Of a stretch of DNA of 64,000 nt, positions 52,996 to 62,733 are shown piece after piece. A program made the translations under genes and the position numbers. Origin of the DNA: Myroides sp. WP-1. Its GTDB lineage: Bacteria; Bacteroidota; Bacteroidia; Flavobacteriales; Flavobacteriaceae. The stretch lies in assembly GCF_014145635.1 (NCBI RefSeq), contig NZ_JACHTC010000008.1, forward strand, positions 62,001-126,000, written 5' to 3'. Below the pieces are notes generated by a model. The model did no database searches, was not told the DNA's origin, and was given only the letters and a program-made list of their open reading frames with translations. The stretch's first letter is position 1, and each line of letters starts with the position of its first letter.

Positions 52996-53937
52996 ATGAC
53001 TATCACACAATTATTATATGCCTTAGCGGTTGCTGAACATCGAAATTTTACCCTTGCAGCAGAAAAATCATTTGTAACTCAACCCACCTTGAGTATGCAA
53101 ATTCAAAAATTAGAAGAAGAATTAGGAGTACAAATTTTTGATCGTACAACCAAACCTATTCAATTAACTACAATTGGAGAGGTTATTATTCAACAAGCAC
53201 ACAAAATTGTCAATGAATCGAATCGAATTAAGGATATTATTGACCAAGAAAAGGGTTTTATTGGAGGTGAATTCAAGTTGGGAATTATCCCTACCGTAAC
53301 GCCTACGCTACTGCCTATGTTTATTAAGACCTTTGTCAATAAATACCCAAAGGTTCACTTAATTATTGAAGAATATACAACTGAAGAAATTATCACGCGA
53401 TTAAGAGGCGGTTATTTAGATGCTGCTATTGTAGCAACCCCCTTAGAGTTAGAGGATATACGTGAAAAAGTATTGTACTACGAACCTTTTGTTGGTTATA
53501 TTCCAAAAAGTTTACAAGGGGAGTTTACTGATAAAATCCGCACAGATCAACTCGATTTAAAAAAACTATTACTCTTACAGGATGGACATTGTTTTAGAGA
53601 TGGTATTATCAATATCTGTAAAAACAAAAATTCAGAAAGCGATCGACCATTTTCATTAGAAAGCGGAAGCTTTGAAACGCTAATTCAATTGTCGAAAGAA
53701 GGATTAGGTTATACCCTACTTCCCTACTTACACACGCTTCAACTCCATCAAGAAGATCAAAAAAATCTCTTGCAATTTGAAGCACCTCAACCCGCTAGAG
53801 AAATTAGTTTAATTCACACCAACAGCGATCTAAAACTACAAATTATCCAAGCCCTATACGACACGATTTTAAGCATTATCCGAGGCGCTATTGCGTTTCA
53901 GGATGTAAAAATAATTAGTCCTAAGAAGAAGAATTGA
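52996..53937 (+). CDS. oxyR: Peroxide-sensing LysR-type regulator OxyR
   Basis: A 313-residue LysR-type activator. The winged helix is in MTITQLLYALAVAEHRNFTL and SFVTQPTLSMQIQKLEEELG. The effector domain carries Cys199 in LLLQDGHCFRD and Cys208 in IINICKN, the same numbering and nine-residue spacing as the peroxide-sensing disulfide pair of E. coli OxyR. It should activate catalase and peroxidase genes under hydrogen peroxide. None of those genes is adjacent; the gene is followed by a repeat field. Confidence 0.92.
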   Translation: MTITQLLYALAVAEHRNFTLAAEKSFVTQPTLSMQIQKLEEELGVQIFDRTTKPIQLTTIGEVIIQQAHKIVNESNRIKDIIDQEKGFIGGEFKLGIIPTVTPTLLPMFIKTFVNKYPKVHLIIEEYTTEEIITRLRGGYLDAAIVATPLELEDIREKVLYYEPFVGYIPKSLQGEFTDKIRTDQLDLKKLLLLQDGHCFRDGIINICKNKNSESDRPFSLESGSFETLIQLSKEGLGYTLLPYLHTLQLHQEDQKNLLQFEAPQPAREISLIHTNSDLKLQIIQALYDTILSIIRGAIAFQDVKIISPKKKN

Positions 53938-53940
53938 GTA

Positions 53941-54310
53941 CTTTTATTGGGTGAGGTGGTGAGATGATGAGGTGTTGAAATCGGAACGCAGTGTAGATTC
54001 ATCGAACACTAAAACCAATATAAAATAGGTGAGATAGATGATGAGGTGTTGAGGCGTTGAGGCGTTGAGGTGGTGAAATCGGAACGCAGTGAAAATCGAA
54101 ACGCAGTGAAAATCGAAACGAAGTGAAAATCGAAACGAAGTGTAGATTCATCGAACACCAAAACAAATATAAACTAGGTGAGATATATTCATCGAACACA
54201 AAAACAAATATAAAATAAGTGAGATATATTCATCGAACACTAAAACCAATATAAACTAGGTGAGATAGATGGTAAGGTGGTGAGGCGTTGAGGTGGTGAG
54301 GCGTTGAGGT
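53941..54310. repeat. Dispersed intergenic repeat field, inverted orientation
   Basis: Reverse-complement copies of the unit seen at 38.6-39.2 kb: ttcatcgaacac, aaaacaaatataaactaggtgagat, cgaaacgaagtgaaaat and ggtgaggcgttgag runs. At least four core units are present. No coding function; the 66-residue minus-strand frame is only a translation of repeats. Confidence 0.9.
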
Positions 54311-54334
54311 GTTTAGATGGTGAAATACCAAAAA

Positions 54335-54366
54335 AAAAGGAGCAAGATAAAAATCTCACTCCTTTT
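54335..54366 (-). terminator. Terminator after the two-component operon
   Basis: aaaaggag (54335-54342) pairs with ctcctttt (54359-54366), and an inner agat/atct strengthens the hairpin. A T run follows on the minus strand. Confidence 0.75.
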
Positions 54367-54383
54367 GTTTTATTTTGAAAAGA

Positions 54384-55103
54384 TTACTCTTCTCCTTCAC
54401 CTTTTACTACCAAACGGAATCCTTCTCCGTGGATATTTAAAATTTCAACAGCTTCGTCTAATTTTAAATACTTTCTCAATTTTGCAATATAAACGTCCAT
54501 ACTACGAGAAGTAAAATAGTTATCATCTCTCCATATTTTCGTTAAAGCAACTTCTCTTGGCATTAAATCATTCTCGTAAATTGCCAATAATTTAAGTAGT
54601 TCATTTTCTTTTGGGGACAACTTAATTGGTTCTTGGTCTTGGAATGTCAAGAATCTCAATTTAGAATTCAAATGAAACTTACCAATTTGGAATTCGAATT
54701 TAGTATTATCTGTTTTTACCTCAGATGTTTTTCTGTGAATAATTGCCTTGATTTTCATCAATAAAACTTCAGAATCGAATGGTTTATTTAAGTAATCATC
54801 CGCTCCTACTTTGTATCCTCTTAATACATCCTCTTTCATTGATTTTGCAGTTAAGAAAATAATAGGCACTTCCTTGTTTTTGTCTCGAATTTCTTTGGCT
54901 AAAGTAAATCCGTCTTTGTAAGGCATCATCACATCAAGAATACAAAGATCAAAAGTATCGCGTTTGAACTTTTCGAATCCTTCCATTCCGTTTTTAGCTA
55001 AAGTAACTTCAAAGTCATTAATAGCTAAGTAATCTTTCAAGATCGCACCAAAATTTGGGTCGTCCTCTACTAATAAAATCTTTTTGTTGTTTGTTGTTTC
55101 CAT
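54384..55103 (-). CDS. OmpR/PhoB-type response regulator
   Basis: A 239-residue response regulator. The receiver domain has the acidic pair in LLVEDDPNFG, phospho-acceptor Asp57 in FDLCILDVMMPYKDG and the conserved Lys in DDYLNKPFDSE. The winged-helix output domain is at about 140-232 (LSPKENELLKLLAIYENDL, SMDVYIAKLRKYLKLD). It is 9 nt downstream of the histidine kinase gene. It resembles RprY of Bacteroidota, but the regulon cannot be told. Confidence 0.92.
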   Translation of the reverse strand: METTNNKKILLVEDDPNFGAILKDYLAINDFEVTLAKNGMEGFEKFKRDTFDLCILDVMMPYKDGFTLAKEIRDKNKEVPIIFLTAKSMKEDVLRGYKVGADDYLNKPFDSEVLLMKIKAIIHRKTSEVKTDNTKFEFQIGKFHLNSKLRFLTFQDQEPIKLSPKENELLKLLAIYENDLMPREVALTKIWRDDNYFTSRSMDVYIAKLRKYLKLDEAVEILNIHGEGFRLVVKGEGEE

Positions 55104-55112
55104 ATATATTGA

Positions 55113-56699
55113 TTAATTTATTAATGGCATTTTAATAATGAACGTACTTCCTTTACCTTTTTCACTCTCAACATATACTTGTGCATTGTGGTCTTCAACA
55201 ATTTGTTGAACGTAAGCCAACCCCAATCCATGTCCTTTCACATCGTGTAAATCTCCTGTATGTTCGCGATAGAATTTATCAAAAATTCTCTTTTGTGCAT
55301 TTTTACTCATTCCTACCCCTTGATCGACTACTTTTATCAAGATAAAATCTTTGATATTCTCAGTAAACACATCAATAATAGGACTTTCTTTTGAGTATTT
55401 AATGGCATTATCTAACATGTTAACCATTACGCTGGTTAGATGGAATTCATTTCCTAAAATATCGGATCTTCTTGCATCGAGATGAAGGTTGATTTCTCCT
55501 CCTCTATCTTGTATGATCAAACTCACGTGATCTACTGCAGATTCGATAACTTCGTGAATATCCACGGCCTCTTTATCGGCTTCAAACTCTTTCTTTTCGA
55601 GTTTCGAGATGCGCAACACATTTTCTACTTGTGCGTGCATTCGTTTATTTTCCTCCCGAATCATATTGAGATAGCGATCTACCATTTCGGGATTTCCTAT
55701 CACTTTTGGATTCTTAATCGCATCCAAAGCTAAGTTAATTGTTGCTATCGGAGTTTTAAACTCATGCGTCATGTTGTTGATGAAGTCTGTTTTCATTTCT
55801 GAAATCTGCTTCTGCTTGATCAACTGATTAATCGCATTCAAATAAGCTGCAATAATAACAACAGTAAACAAGATAGATAAAAATGTAATTCCAATCAACG
55901 AAGAAAAGAGGTATTTACTCTTTTCAGGAAAAGTAACATACAAATGATACTTACTTTTTCCATCGTTATTTTTTAAAATCGGAACTCCATATGTTGATCC
56001 CTCGCTATATTCAAAATCATCAGATTTAATTTTCGTTGCCAACCCTTTGTTGTAAACGCCAAACTCAAATTTAGCATTTACGCCATATTGGTGTAACTCA
56101 TTTTGCAATAATTCATTGAGCTTTTCTTTCGAAATTCGCTCATCAACGCGTTTTAAAGCAACGATATCTTTAAAGTATATCTCGAATTGTGCTTTGTCTA
56201 ACACGTCTAAATTTCCTGACTTTTCAATCACTTCATCAGGATAATTTTGATGTAAATTATCACCTCCTCGATCAAAGGAATTTCCTTTGTGAATATCTGT
56301 TTTTCGCCTTGCTACAAAACTTTTAATATTTGTGCTATCGGCTCTTTTGTCAAAGAACGAGCTTCGCAAATTAAAATCCTCGAGAATTAATGTATTAGAA
56401 TAAAATACAGACTCATTTGTCAATGGATCACGCTCATAAAAAACGATCTCTTTTAATTCGCTTTGCTTTGGCGGTTCGCCAATACTATCCTTCAAATTAT
56501 TGTACAACTTGTAAAATTCCATTGCTTCATTTTGCTCAATGGCATTTGATACATTTCCAATTACTTGTTGAACATGGTATTTGAATTGTTCCTCGTTGTT
56601 GTTATACGAACTAACAATCCAATATAATTGTACGATGATGATTCCAATCAATGAAAAACTCATTATACCGACAAGTATCCTAAATCGTAATTTATTCAT
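55113..56699 (-). CDS. Sensor histidine kinase
   Basis: A 528-residue membrane kinase. Helices at about 9-30 and 265-288 frame a 230-residue periplasmic sensor domain of unknown ligand. The phospho-acceptor His312 is in FINNMTHEFKTPIATINLALDA. ATP-binding boxes are MLDNAIKYSKESP (N), VVDQGVGMS (G1) and GHGLGLAYVQQIV (G2). There is no obvious HAMP domain. Paired with the response regulator gene that follows; similar to RprX-type kinases. Confidence 0.92.
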   Translation of the reverse strand: MNKLRFRILVGIMSFSLIGIIIVQLYWIVSSYNNNEEQFKYHVQQVIGNVSNAIEQNEAMEFYKLYNNLKDSIGEPPKQSELKEIVFYERDPLTNESVFYSNTLILEDFNLRSSFFDKRADSTNIKSFVARRKTDIHKGNSFDRGGDNLHQNYPDEVIEKSGNLDVLDKAQFEIYFKDIVALKRVDERISKEKLNELLQNELHQYGVNAKFEFGVYNKGLATKIKSDDFEYSEGSTYGVPILKNNDGKSKYHLYVTFPEKSKYLFSSLIGITFLSILFTVVIIAAYLNAINQLIKQKQISEMKTDFINNMTHEFKTPIATINLALDAIKNPKVIGNPEMVDRYLNMIREENKRMHAQVENVLRISKLEKKEFEADKEAVDIHEVIESAVDHVSLIIQDRGGEINLHLDARRSDILGNEFHLTSVMVNMLDNAIKYSKESPIIDVFTENIKDFILIKVVDQGVGMSKNAQKRIFDKFYREHTGDLHDVKGHGLGLAYVQQIVEDHNAQVYVESEKGKGSTFIIKMPLIN

Positions 56700-56760
56700 C
56701 GCAATTCAAAATTATGATTAATAATGTATATTCCCTAGTAGTTAACATAAAATTAACCGA

Positions 56761-57360
56761 TTAAATTAAGTGATTTTTTAAATTAATGTCACGTATTATC
56801 GAAATAATATCACTTTCGAGTGATTTTTTGTTATTATTTTCAATTATATATTGACTTCTTCTTAGCTTTTCTTCATCTTTCATTTGATTATTTATAATTT
56901 TCATGACTTGCTCTTTCGAAACTCCATCGCGATTCATGACTCTTTCAATTCTAACTTCTTCTGGTGCAATAACTAAAACAACAACATCGCAATTTTTCTC
57001 TAGTCCGTTTTCGAATAGGATAGCACTTTCTTTCATAACAATGGGCGCTTCTTTATGTTCGATAAGCCATTGGTCGAAGTCCTCTTTTACTCGAGGGTGA
57101 ACGATTTGATTCAGTTTGTTTAATTGGTCTTTTGCGTCAAAAACAAGTTGTTTTATTTTCGATCGATCTAATGTACCTTGTTCTGTTATAACGGAAGTTG
57201 TAAAAATTTGTTGTACTGCTTGTACAACGTCTGGTTGATCCATAATAGCACGTGCACGTTCATCGGCTATATAAATAGGAATACCGTGCTTCTCAAACAA
57301 TTTTGCAACGGTTGTTTTTCCACTGCCAATTCCCCCCGTTAAACCAACAATAATACTCAT
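56761..57360 (-). CDS. coaE: Dephospho-CoA kinase
   Basis: A 199-residue P-loop kinase for the last step of coenzyme A synthesis, phosphorylating the 3'-OH of dephospho-CoA. Walker A is GLTGGIGSGKTTVAKLF. IPIYIADERARAIM, NQIVHPRVKEDF and KESAILFENGLEKNCDVVV are the standard CoaE blocks. Length is normal. It is 8 nt from the glycosyltransferase gene upstream and may be co-transcribed with it. Confidence 0.95.
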   Translation of the reverse strand: MSIIVGLTGGIGSGKTTVAKLFEKHGIPIYIADERARAIMDQPDVVQAVQQIFTTSVITEQGTLDRSKIKQLVFDAKDQLNKLNQIVHPRVKEDFDQWLIEHKEAPIVMKESAILFENGLEKNCDVVVLVIAPEEVRIERVMNRDGVSKEQVMKIINNQMKDEEKLRRSQYIIENNNKKSLESDIISIIRDINLKNHLI

Positions 57361-57368
57361 TCTCTTTT

Positions 57369-58364
57369 CTATTTAAAAAACATTTCAGGCATTCCAATTT
57401 CTGGTTTTTTTCTCAATACATACAAGATGTAATTTGACTTTACAAATCCTGTACCATATCCATAAAATTGCACAAAAACTGCACAAATTGACAGAACAGA
57501 AACCTTAAAACTCTTCTCTTTTAACAAAGATATCATAAAAATCAAGAAAAAATAAAACAAATAAACAGAAAAAAATGAATAAATCCCCGAAAACAGGAGT
57601 AAAAGACTTCCTATTAACCCTATTATAAACAAACTTGGGAACCAATACGTCATTTTGACATATTCGGGATACCTTTGATTGAGAATGGGTCTTGCCTTTC
57701 CAAACTTATTTACTTGAATATAAAATTTCTTCCAATCTATTCGCCGTTTGTGGTAAACGTATGCTTTTGGGAAAAGTTGTGTATCAAATCCTAAATTCCA
57801 AAGTCGAATGGTTAAATCGGGATCTTCGCCAGGATGTATTTTGCCAAATCCCTCCGACGTTAAGAACGCTTTCTTTGAAATTCCCATATTAAAACTTCTT
57901 GGTTGAAACTTGCTTAATCGTTCTGATCCTCCGCGAATTCCCCCAGTAGTCAGGAAAGAAGTCATCGAAAAATTTATCGCCTTTTGCACTGGAGTAAAAC
58001 TTGAAAGCGCTTCATCTGGTCCGCCAAAACAATCAACATAGCTCTCTTTCAAATACTGATCTACAATTGACAAGTAGTTTTCGGGAATAATACAATCGGA
58101 ATCCAAGATAATATAGTAGTCTCCTTTGGCTTTTTTCATGCCATAATTTCTGGAATCACCCGGTCCTGAATTGGCTTTATAATAGTATGAAATATCCAAT
58201 TGTTCTTGGTATTTTTCTACGACAAATCGAGAATCAATTGCCGATCCATCTTCTACAATAACAACTTCAAAAGGTTGTTGAAACGTTTGTTTTGCTAAAC
58301 TAGCCAACAATTCATCCGTTTCATCTGGTCGATTGTAAACAGGTATAATAAACGAATAATACAT
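57369..58364 (-). CDS. Family 2 glycosyltransferase, membrane-associated
   Basis: A 331-residue GT-A fold glycosyltransferase. YYSFIIPVYNRPDETDELLASL binds the nucleotide, EVVIVEDGS and YIILDSDCIIPENYL (DxD-like DSD) are the donor and metal site, and FNMGISKKAFLTSEGFGKIHPGEDPDL is the acceptor loop. Two C-terminal hydrophobic segments (about 245-270 and 272-290) suggest membrane association. Donor and acceptor are unknown; an envelope glycan is likely. Confidence 0.87.
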   Translation of the reverse strand: MYYSFIIPVYNRPDETDELLASLAKQTFQQPFEVVIVEDGSAIDSRFVVEKYQEQLDISYYYKANSGPGDSRNYGMKKAKGDYYIILDSDCIIPENYLSIVDQYLKESYVDCFGGPDEALSSFTPVQKAINFSMTSFLTTGGIRGGSERLSKFQPRSFNMGISKKAFLTSEGFGKIHPGEDPDLTIRLWNLGFDTQLFPKAYVYHKRRIDWKKFYIQVNKFGKARPILNQRYPEYVKMTYWFPSLFIIGLIGSLLLLFSGIYSFFSVYLFYFFLIFMISLLKEKSFKVSVLSICAVFVQFYGYGTGFVKSNYILYVLRKKPEIGMPEMFFK

Positions 58365-58533
58365 GATCTTCTTAAAATATCAACAAAAATATTGCTTCCT
58401 AAATTGGAATACAAAATTTACTCCTTATATTTATATACATTATTTATATTTTTTACGTTATAAACTGTAAACTTTCTAAAAAAAGCAATACAGTGCGCTG
58501 TAATTGATTTTAAATATTTGAACTTTTATTATT

Positions 58534-60087
58534 ATGAATGCAATTAATATACTTTGGGTTGATGATGAAATTGATTTATTAAAACCTCATATTATCTTCT
58601 TAGAAAAAAAAAATTATGCTGTTACAACGGCTACTAATGGAGCAGATGCGATAGATTTAGTTCAACAGCAACATTATGATATTGTTTTTCTTGATGAAAA
58701 CATGCCTGGATTGACAGGTTTAGAAACACTAAACGAAATCAAAAGCATCAAAAACAACCTTCCTATTGTAATGATTACCAAGAGTGAGGAAGAATATATT
58801 ATGGAAGAAGCGATCGGAGCGAAAATCGCAGATTACCTCATTAAACCGGTCAATCCCAATCAAATTCTTTTGTGTTTAAAAAAGAATTTAGACGATTCGC
58901 GCATTGTATCTGAAAAATCATCTTTGAGCTACCAAAAGGAATTTCGCAATATTGCCATGGATCTAATGGCTATTGATACCTATGAGGATTGGATTTCACT
59001 CTATAGAAAACTCTTATTTTGGGAAAGTAAGTTGGAGGATATTGAGGATCAAAATCTAATCAATATCTTGGAAGGTCAGAAAAGTGAGGCAAATAGTTTA
59101 TTTGGCAAATTCATTGAAAAGAAATATGAAACATGGATTAACACAACTGTTGATCGACCAACTTTTTCACATGAAATTTTCAAGAAATGGGTAGTTCCTG
59201 AGTTAAAAAAAGAGAACAATAAGATTCTCTTTCTCGTGATTGACAATATGCGTTACGATCAATGGAGATCTTTTGAACCTCTTGTTTCTAATCACTACAA
59301 AATAGAGAGTGAGCATACTTTTTTCTCTATTTTACCTACGACCACCCAATATGCAAGAAACGCTATTTTTTCTGGATTAACTCCTCTACAAATGGAGCAA
59401 ACACATCCTGAATGGTGGAAAAACGACGTTGAAGATGGAGGAAAGAATCTACATGAAAATGATTTTCTACAGGCGCAGTTACAGCGTTTGCGTCTAACAA
59501 TTCCCAATGAATACTTTAAAATCGTCGGGCAAAAAGAAGGTCGAAAATTAGTAGATAATTTCAATGCTATCAAGCATAATCAATTAATTACGATTGTTTA
59601 TAATTTTGTTGATATGCTTTCACATGCCAAAACAGAAATGGAAGTAATCAAAGAACTAGCGTCTAACGACAAGGCTTATCGCTCTTTGACCACTAGTTGG
59701 TTTAAGAATTCTACGCTATTAGATGTTATCCAACAGGCGCAACAAGCGGGATTTAAACTGATTATTACAACTGATCATGGTACTATTAACTGCAATACCC
59801 CTTCCAAAGTAATTGGCGATAAGAACACTAGTTTAAATCTCCGCTACAAAACGGGTAAGAGTTTGACCTTTGAAAAAAAGGATGTCTATGTTGTGAAGGA
59901 TCCAAAAAAGATACAGCTTCCGGCAATAAATCTCAGCAGTTCCTTTATTTTTGCAAAAAATGATTGTTTCTTAGCGTACCAAAATAATTACAATTACTAC
60001 GTATCTTATTTTAGAAACACCTATCAACACGGTGGTATCTCGTTAGAAGAAATGATTGTTCCTTTTGTAATTTTAAATCCAAAATAG
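58534..60087 (+). CDS. porX: PorX-type response regulator with PglZ effector domain
   Basis: A 517-residue two-domain protein. The receiver domain has the acid pair in LWVDDEIDLL and Asp54 in DIVFLDENMPGLTG, with Lys in DYLIKPVNP. After a helical linker, the C-terminal PglZ alkaline-phosphatase-like domain begins at about residue 230 (ILFLVIDNMRYDQWRSFEPL) and has metal-binding acids and histidines in NFVDMLSHAKTEME, LIITTDHGTINC and QHGGISLEEMIVP. In other Bacteroidota, PorX works with PorY and SigP to control type IX secretion and hydrolyses cyclic and linear oligonucleotides. The T9SS-type cargo at 29 kb fits. It is followed without gap by tsaE. Confidence 0.94.
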   Translation: MNAINILWVDDEIDLLKPHIIFLEKKNYAVTTATNGADAIDLVQQQHYDIVFLDENMPGLTGLETLNEIKSIKNNLPIVMITKSEEEYIMEEAIGAKIADYLIKPVNPNQILLCLKKNLDDSRIVSEKSSLSYQKEFRNIAMDLMAIDTYEDWISLYRKLLFWESKLEDIEDQNLINILEGQKSEANSLFGKFIEKKYETWINTTVDRPTFSHEIFKKWVVPELKKENNKILFLVIDNMRYDQWRSFEPLVSNHYKIESEHTFFSILPTTTQYARNAIFSGLTPLQMEQTHPEWWKNDVEDGGKNLHENDFLQAQLQRLRLTIPNEYFKIVGQKEGRKLVDNFNAIKHNQLITIVYNFVDMLSHAKTEMEVIKELASNDKAYRSLTTSWFKNSTLLDVIQQAQQAGFKLIITTDHGTINCNTPSKVIGDKNTSLNLRYKTGKSLTFEKKDVYVVKDPKKIQLPAINLSSSFIFAKNDCFLAYQNNYNYYVSYFRNTYQHGGISLEEMIVPFVILNPK

Positions 60088-60504
60088 ATGGAATTTATTT
60101 ATCAACTTGACGATATAGACACCATAGCAGCTAAGGTTTTGCCTTTGTTATCTCATAAAATTGTATTATTTCAAGCGCCAATGGGAGCTGGAAAAACGAC
60201 CTTTATCAAAGCTTTAGCTAAACAATTACACATTACGGCTATGACAAGTAGTCCGACGTTTTCTATTGTCAATGCTTATCAAATTCCCGATTCGAATGAG
60301 TCGCTCTATCACTTTGATTTGTATCGTTTAGAGGAGGAAGAAGAAGCTTATGATTTTGGATTCGAAGAATACTTAGACAGTGGACATTGGTGTTTTATTG
60401 AATGGCCTGAAAAGACACCTAATTTAATTCCCGATGAACACAGTACCATCGAAATTAGTATCTTAGACACACAAGAAAGACAATTAATTATTACAAATGC
60501 TTAA
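60088..60504 (+). CDS. tsaE: tRNA threonylcarbamoyladenosine synthesis ATPase TsaE
   Basis: A 138-residue P-loop ATPase that assists TsaB-TsaD in t6A37 modification of ANN-decoding tRNAs. Walker A is QAPMGAGKTTFIKAL, and TSSPTFSIVNAYQ, LYHFDLYRLEEEEEAYDFGF and FIEWPEKTPNLIP are all family-specific. The ATG directly follows the porX stop, so translation is coupled. Confidence 0.94.
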   Translation: MEFIYQLDDIDTIAAKVLPLLSHKIVLFQAPMGAGKTTFIKALAKQLHITAMTSSPTFSIVNAYQIPDSNESLYHFDLYRLEEEEEAYDFGFEEYLDSGHWCFIEWPEKTPNLIPDEHSTIEISILDTQERQLIITNA

Positions 60505-60514
60505 AGCTTAACGT

Positions 60515-61711
60515 ATGGCTAAACTATATCCTTTTTCACGAAAAGCGCTGATTCCACAAGAGGAATGTTTACTTGTAGAGCCGCGTAAAGGGGAATTATT
60601 TATTGGTGTACCCAAAGAGAATTTCACGGTTGAAAAAAGAATATGTATTACGCCAGAGGCGGTTCAAACCTTGCATGCTTATGGACATCGCGTCTTGATA
60701 GAAAAAGGAGCTGGAGAAGCTTCTAGCTACAGCGATTTAGAATACAGCAAAGCAGGTGCTGAAATTACCACAGACACAAAAAAGGTTTTGGAATGCCCTA
60801 TTGTAGTCAAGGTAGTTCCACCGACGTTAGAAGAGATCAAGTTAATGACACCACACAGTGTGTTGTGGTCAACCATTCAGTTAAAAACGCTTGATCCCTC
60901 CTATTTTAAAGCCTTGGCAAAGAAAAAGATTTCTGCTATCGGCTTTGAATTTATCCAAGATAAAAATGGTTCTTTTCCTGCGACGAGCATTTTGAGTGAA
61001 ATAGCGGGAATTGCCTCTATTCAGATTGCTTCAGAATTAATGACAACTACCAACAATGGCAAGGGTTTATTGATGGGAAATATAACAGGTGTTGTTCCTA
61101 CTGAAGTAGTTATTCTCGGTGCTGGAATTGTTGCAGAATACGCTGCGAAAACAGCTATTAGCATGGGAGCTAATGTTCGACTTTTTGACAATTCGATTCA
61201 GAAACTCCGTCGTTTACAAAACAACTTGCCTTTCCCCGTTTCTACTTCTACAATTCAAGACAAAATTCTCTTAAAAGCCCTGATGCGTTGTGATGTGGTT
61301 ATTGGTGCTATACGTGGTCAAAACAGAGCGCCGATTGTCGTTACGCAAACCATGGTTGAAAGCATGAAAAAAGATGCTGTTATTATTGATGTTGCCATCG
61401 ACAATGGAGGGTGTTTTGAAACTTCTGAGTTAACAACACATGAACATCCAACTAAGCGAAAATACGAGGTTATTCACTATGGAGTGCCTAATATCACTTC
61501 AAGATATTGCAAAACAGCTTCTATGGCTATTAGCAATGTCATTACTCCTTTTTTGTTGGATTTTGCCGATAATGGTAGTCTAGAAGGTACCGTTTTTACG
61601 GATAATATACTCAAGTCGGGTATTTATACGTATAAGGGATTAATCACGAATAAAATTGTTGCTGATTGGTTTAACCTAGACTATAAAGATATTCGACTTT
61701 TTGCATTCTAA
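60515..61711 (+). CDS. ald: Alanine dehydrogenase
   Basis: A 398-residue enzyme of the alanine dehydrogenase/pyridine nucleotide transhydrogenase family, interconverting L-alanine and pyruvate with NADH. An N-terminal extension of about 35 residues precedes FIGVPKENFTVEKRICITPEAV. The family blocks HRVLIEKGAGEASSYSD, VVILGAGIVAEYAAKTAISMGANVRLFD (NAD-binding) and DVAIDNGGCFETSE follow. This longer version is usual in flavobacteria. It is 10 nt after tsaE, suggesting a porX-tsaE-ald unit. Confidence 0.92.
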   Translation: MAKLYPFSRKALIPQEECLLVEPRKGELFIGVPKENFTVEKRICITPEAVQTLHAYGHRVLIEKGAGEASSYSDLEYSKAGAEITTDTKKVLECPIVVKVVPPTLEEIKLMTPHSVLWSTIQLKTLDPSYFKALAKKKISAIGFEFIQDKNGSFPATSILSEIAGIASIQIASELMTTTNNGKGLLMGNITGVVPTEVVILGAGIVAEYAAKTAISMGANVRLFDNSIQKLRRLQNNLPFPVSTSTIQDKILLKALMRCDVVIGAIRGQNRAPIVVTQTMVESMKKDAVIIDVAIDNGGCFETSELTTHEHPTKRKYEVIHYGVPNITSRYCKTASMAISNVITPFLLDFADNGSLEGTVFTDNILKSGIYTYKGLITNKIVADWFNLDYKDIRLFAF

Positions 61712-61773
61712 TTTTTTGCCAATTATTTAGTTTTACAACGCTATATTGCTACTTTTGTATAAATTTTAAAAAA

Positions 61774-62148
61774 ATGAGTTTTATACAAAGACTTGCGTAT
61801 TATTTGTTTGGCCTTTTAATTGGCTGCATGTTTTTATTTTACTTTTTTGGAGAAAAGAAAACAGAGTTTTGTTATTTACCTAATTGTAGAGTTTTAAAAG
61901 ATTTGAGAAGCAAGCCTGTTCAATATGGTCCTGATGCTGAACTTAAATTTAAAGAAGGTTGGGTCGTTGAAGAGGATATTCGAAAGTCTTTACAATATGG
62001 AAAAGTAGATTTTGACAAGAGCAATGTTGCTTACGAAGAAGGTAAAATTTACATCATTGAAGGACGTAATGCCAACAATGATCCCATTACGATTAAAATG
62101 GTGAACTACACGGATAAAGTCAAACTTTTAGATATAACAAAGCCCTAA
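61774..62148 (+). CDS. DUF4258-like membrane-anchored protein
   Basis: A 124-residue protein with one N-terminal helix (residues 6-25, YYLFGLLIGCMFLFYFF) and a short C-terminal domain (LKFKEGWVVEEDIRKSLQYG, KIYIIEGRNANNDPITIKMV) similar to DUF4258. It follows alanine dehydrogenase in many flavobacteria. Function unknown. A small hairpin (aaagccct/agggcttt) after the stop, near 62139-62161, is a probable terminator. Confidence 0.72.
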   Translation: MSFIQRLAYYLFGLLIGCMFLFYFFGEKKTEFCYLPNCRVLKDLRSKPVQYGPDAELKFKEGWVVEEDIRKSLQYGKVDFDKSNVAYEEGKIYIIEGRNANNDPITIKMVNYTDKVKLLDITKP

Positions 62149-62169
62149 TTTTTAGGGCTTTTGCTTTTT

Positions 62170-62730
62170 TTATAATTCGTCTAATTGTCTTCGATGTGGA
62201 GCGGTCAATTGCTTAAAACCTGTAGGCGTCATTCCTGTGATTTTTTTAAATTGTGTACTGAGATGAGCCACACTACTGTAATTTAAACGAAAGGCAATTT
62301 CTTTGAGGCTCAATTCATCGTAGAGTAATAGTTCTTTTACTTTTTCAATTTTGAGCTGAATAAAATACTGTTCAATTGTTGTAGCTTCAATCTGCGAAAA
62401 AAGTTGAGTTAAAAAGAGGTAATCTTTATTTAGTTCTCCTGCTAAATAAACGGATAATGGAGTTTCTAGTGTCCACTGTTCTGTTTGAAGTAAGGCAATT
62501 AAGAGTGCTTTAATCTGGGCGACTAGTTGTTTTTCCTTATCGTTTAACAACTCAAATCCAATAGCTTCTAGGCTTTCAGCTAGTTTTTGAAGTGCTTCAT
62601 CATCGAGTTGTTCTTGCAGTTCTACTTCACCTAATTTAATGGCAATGGGCACATATTTAAATTCTGTAAGAATCTGATCTACAGCAAGTATACAACGATG
62701 ACAAACCATATTTTTGACAAACAATTTCAT
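62170..62730 (-). CDS. AraC-type regulator with N-terminal HMA-like domain
   Basis: A 186-residue fusion. Residues 1-65 (KLFVKNMVCHRCILAVDQIL, then two more strands and a helix ending LEAIGFELL) have the length, CxxC (Cys10, Cys13) and layout of a heavy-metal-associated domain. Residues 85-180 form a two-helix-turn-helix AraC domain (LKEIAFRLNYSSVAHLSTQFKKITGMTPTGF). It could sense copper or another soft metal, but no metal transporter gene is next to it. It overlaps none of its neighbours; the GNAT gene lies 3 nt upstream on the same strand. Confidence 0.85.
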   Translation of the reverse strand: MKLFVKNMVCHRCILAVDQILTEFKYVPIAIKLGEVELQEQLDDEALQKLAESLEAIGFELLNDKEKQLVAQIKALLIALLQTEQWTLETPLSVYLAGELNKDYLFLTQLFSQIEATTIEQYFIQLKIEKVKELLLYDELSLKEIAFRLNYSSVAHLSTQFKKITGMTPTGFKQLTAPHRRQLDEL

Positions 62731-62733
62731 GCG

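Noticed and set aside
53999..54199. 66-codon minus-strand frame
   Set aside because: It is a translation of the dispersed repeat (VFDEYISPSLY units), as is the frame at 38782-38973.
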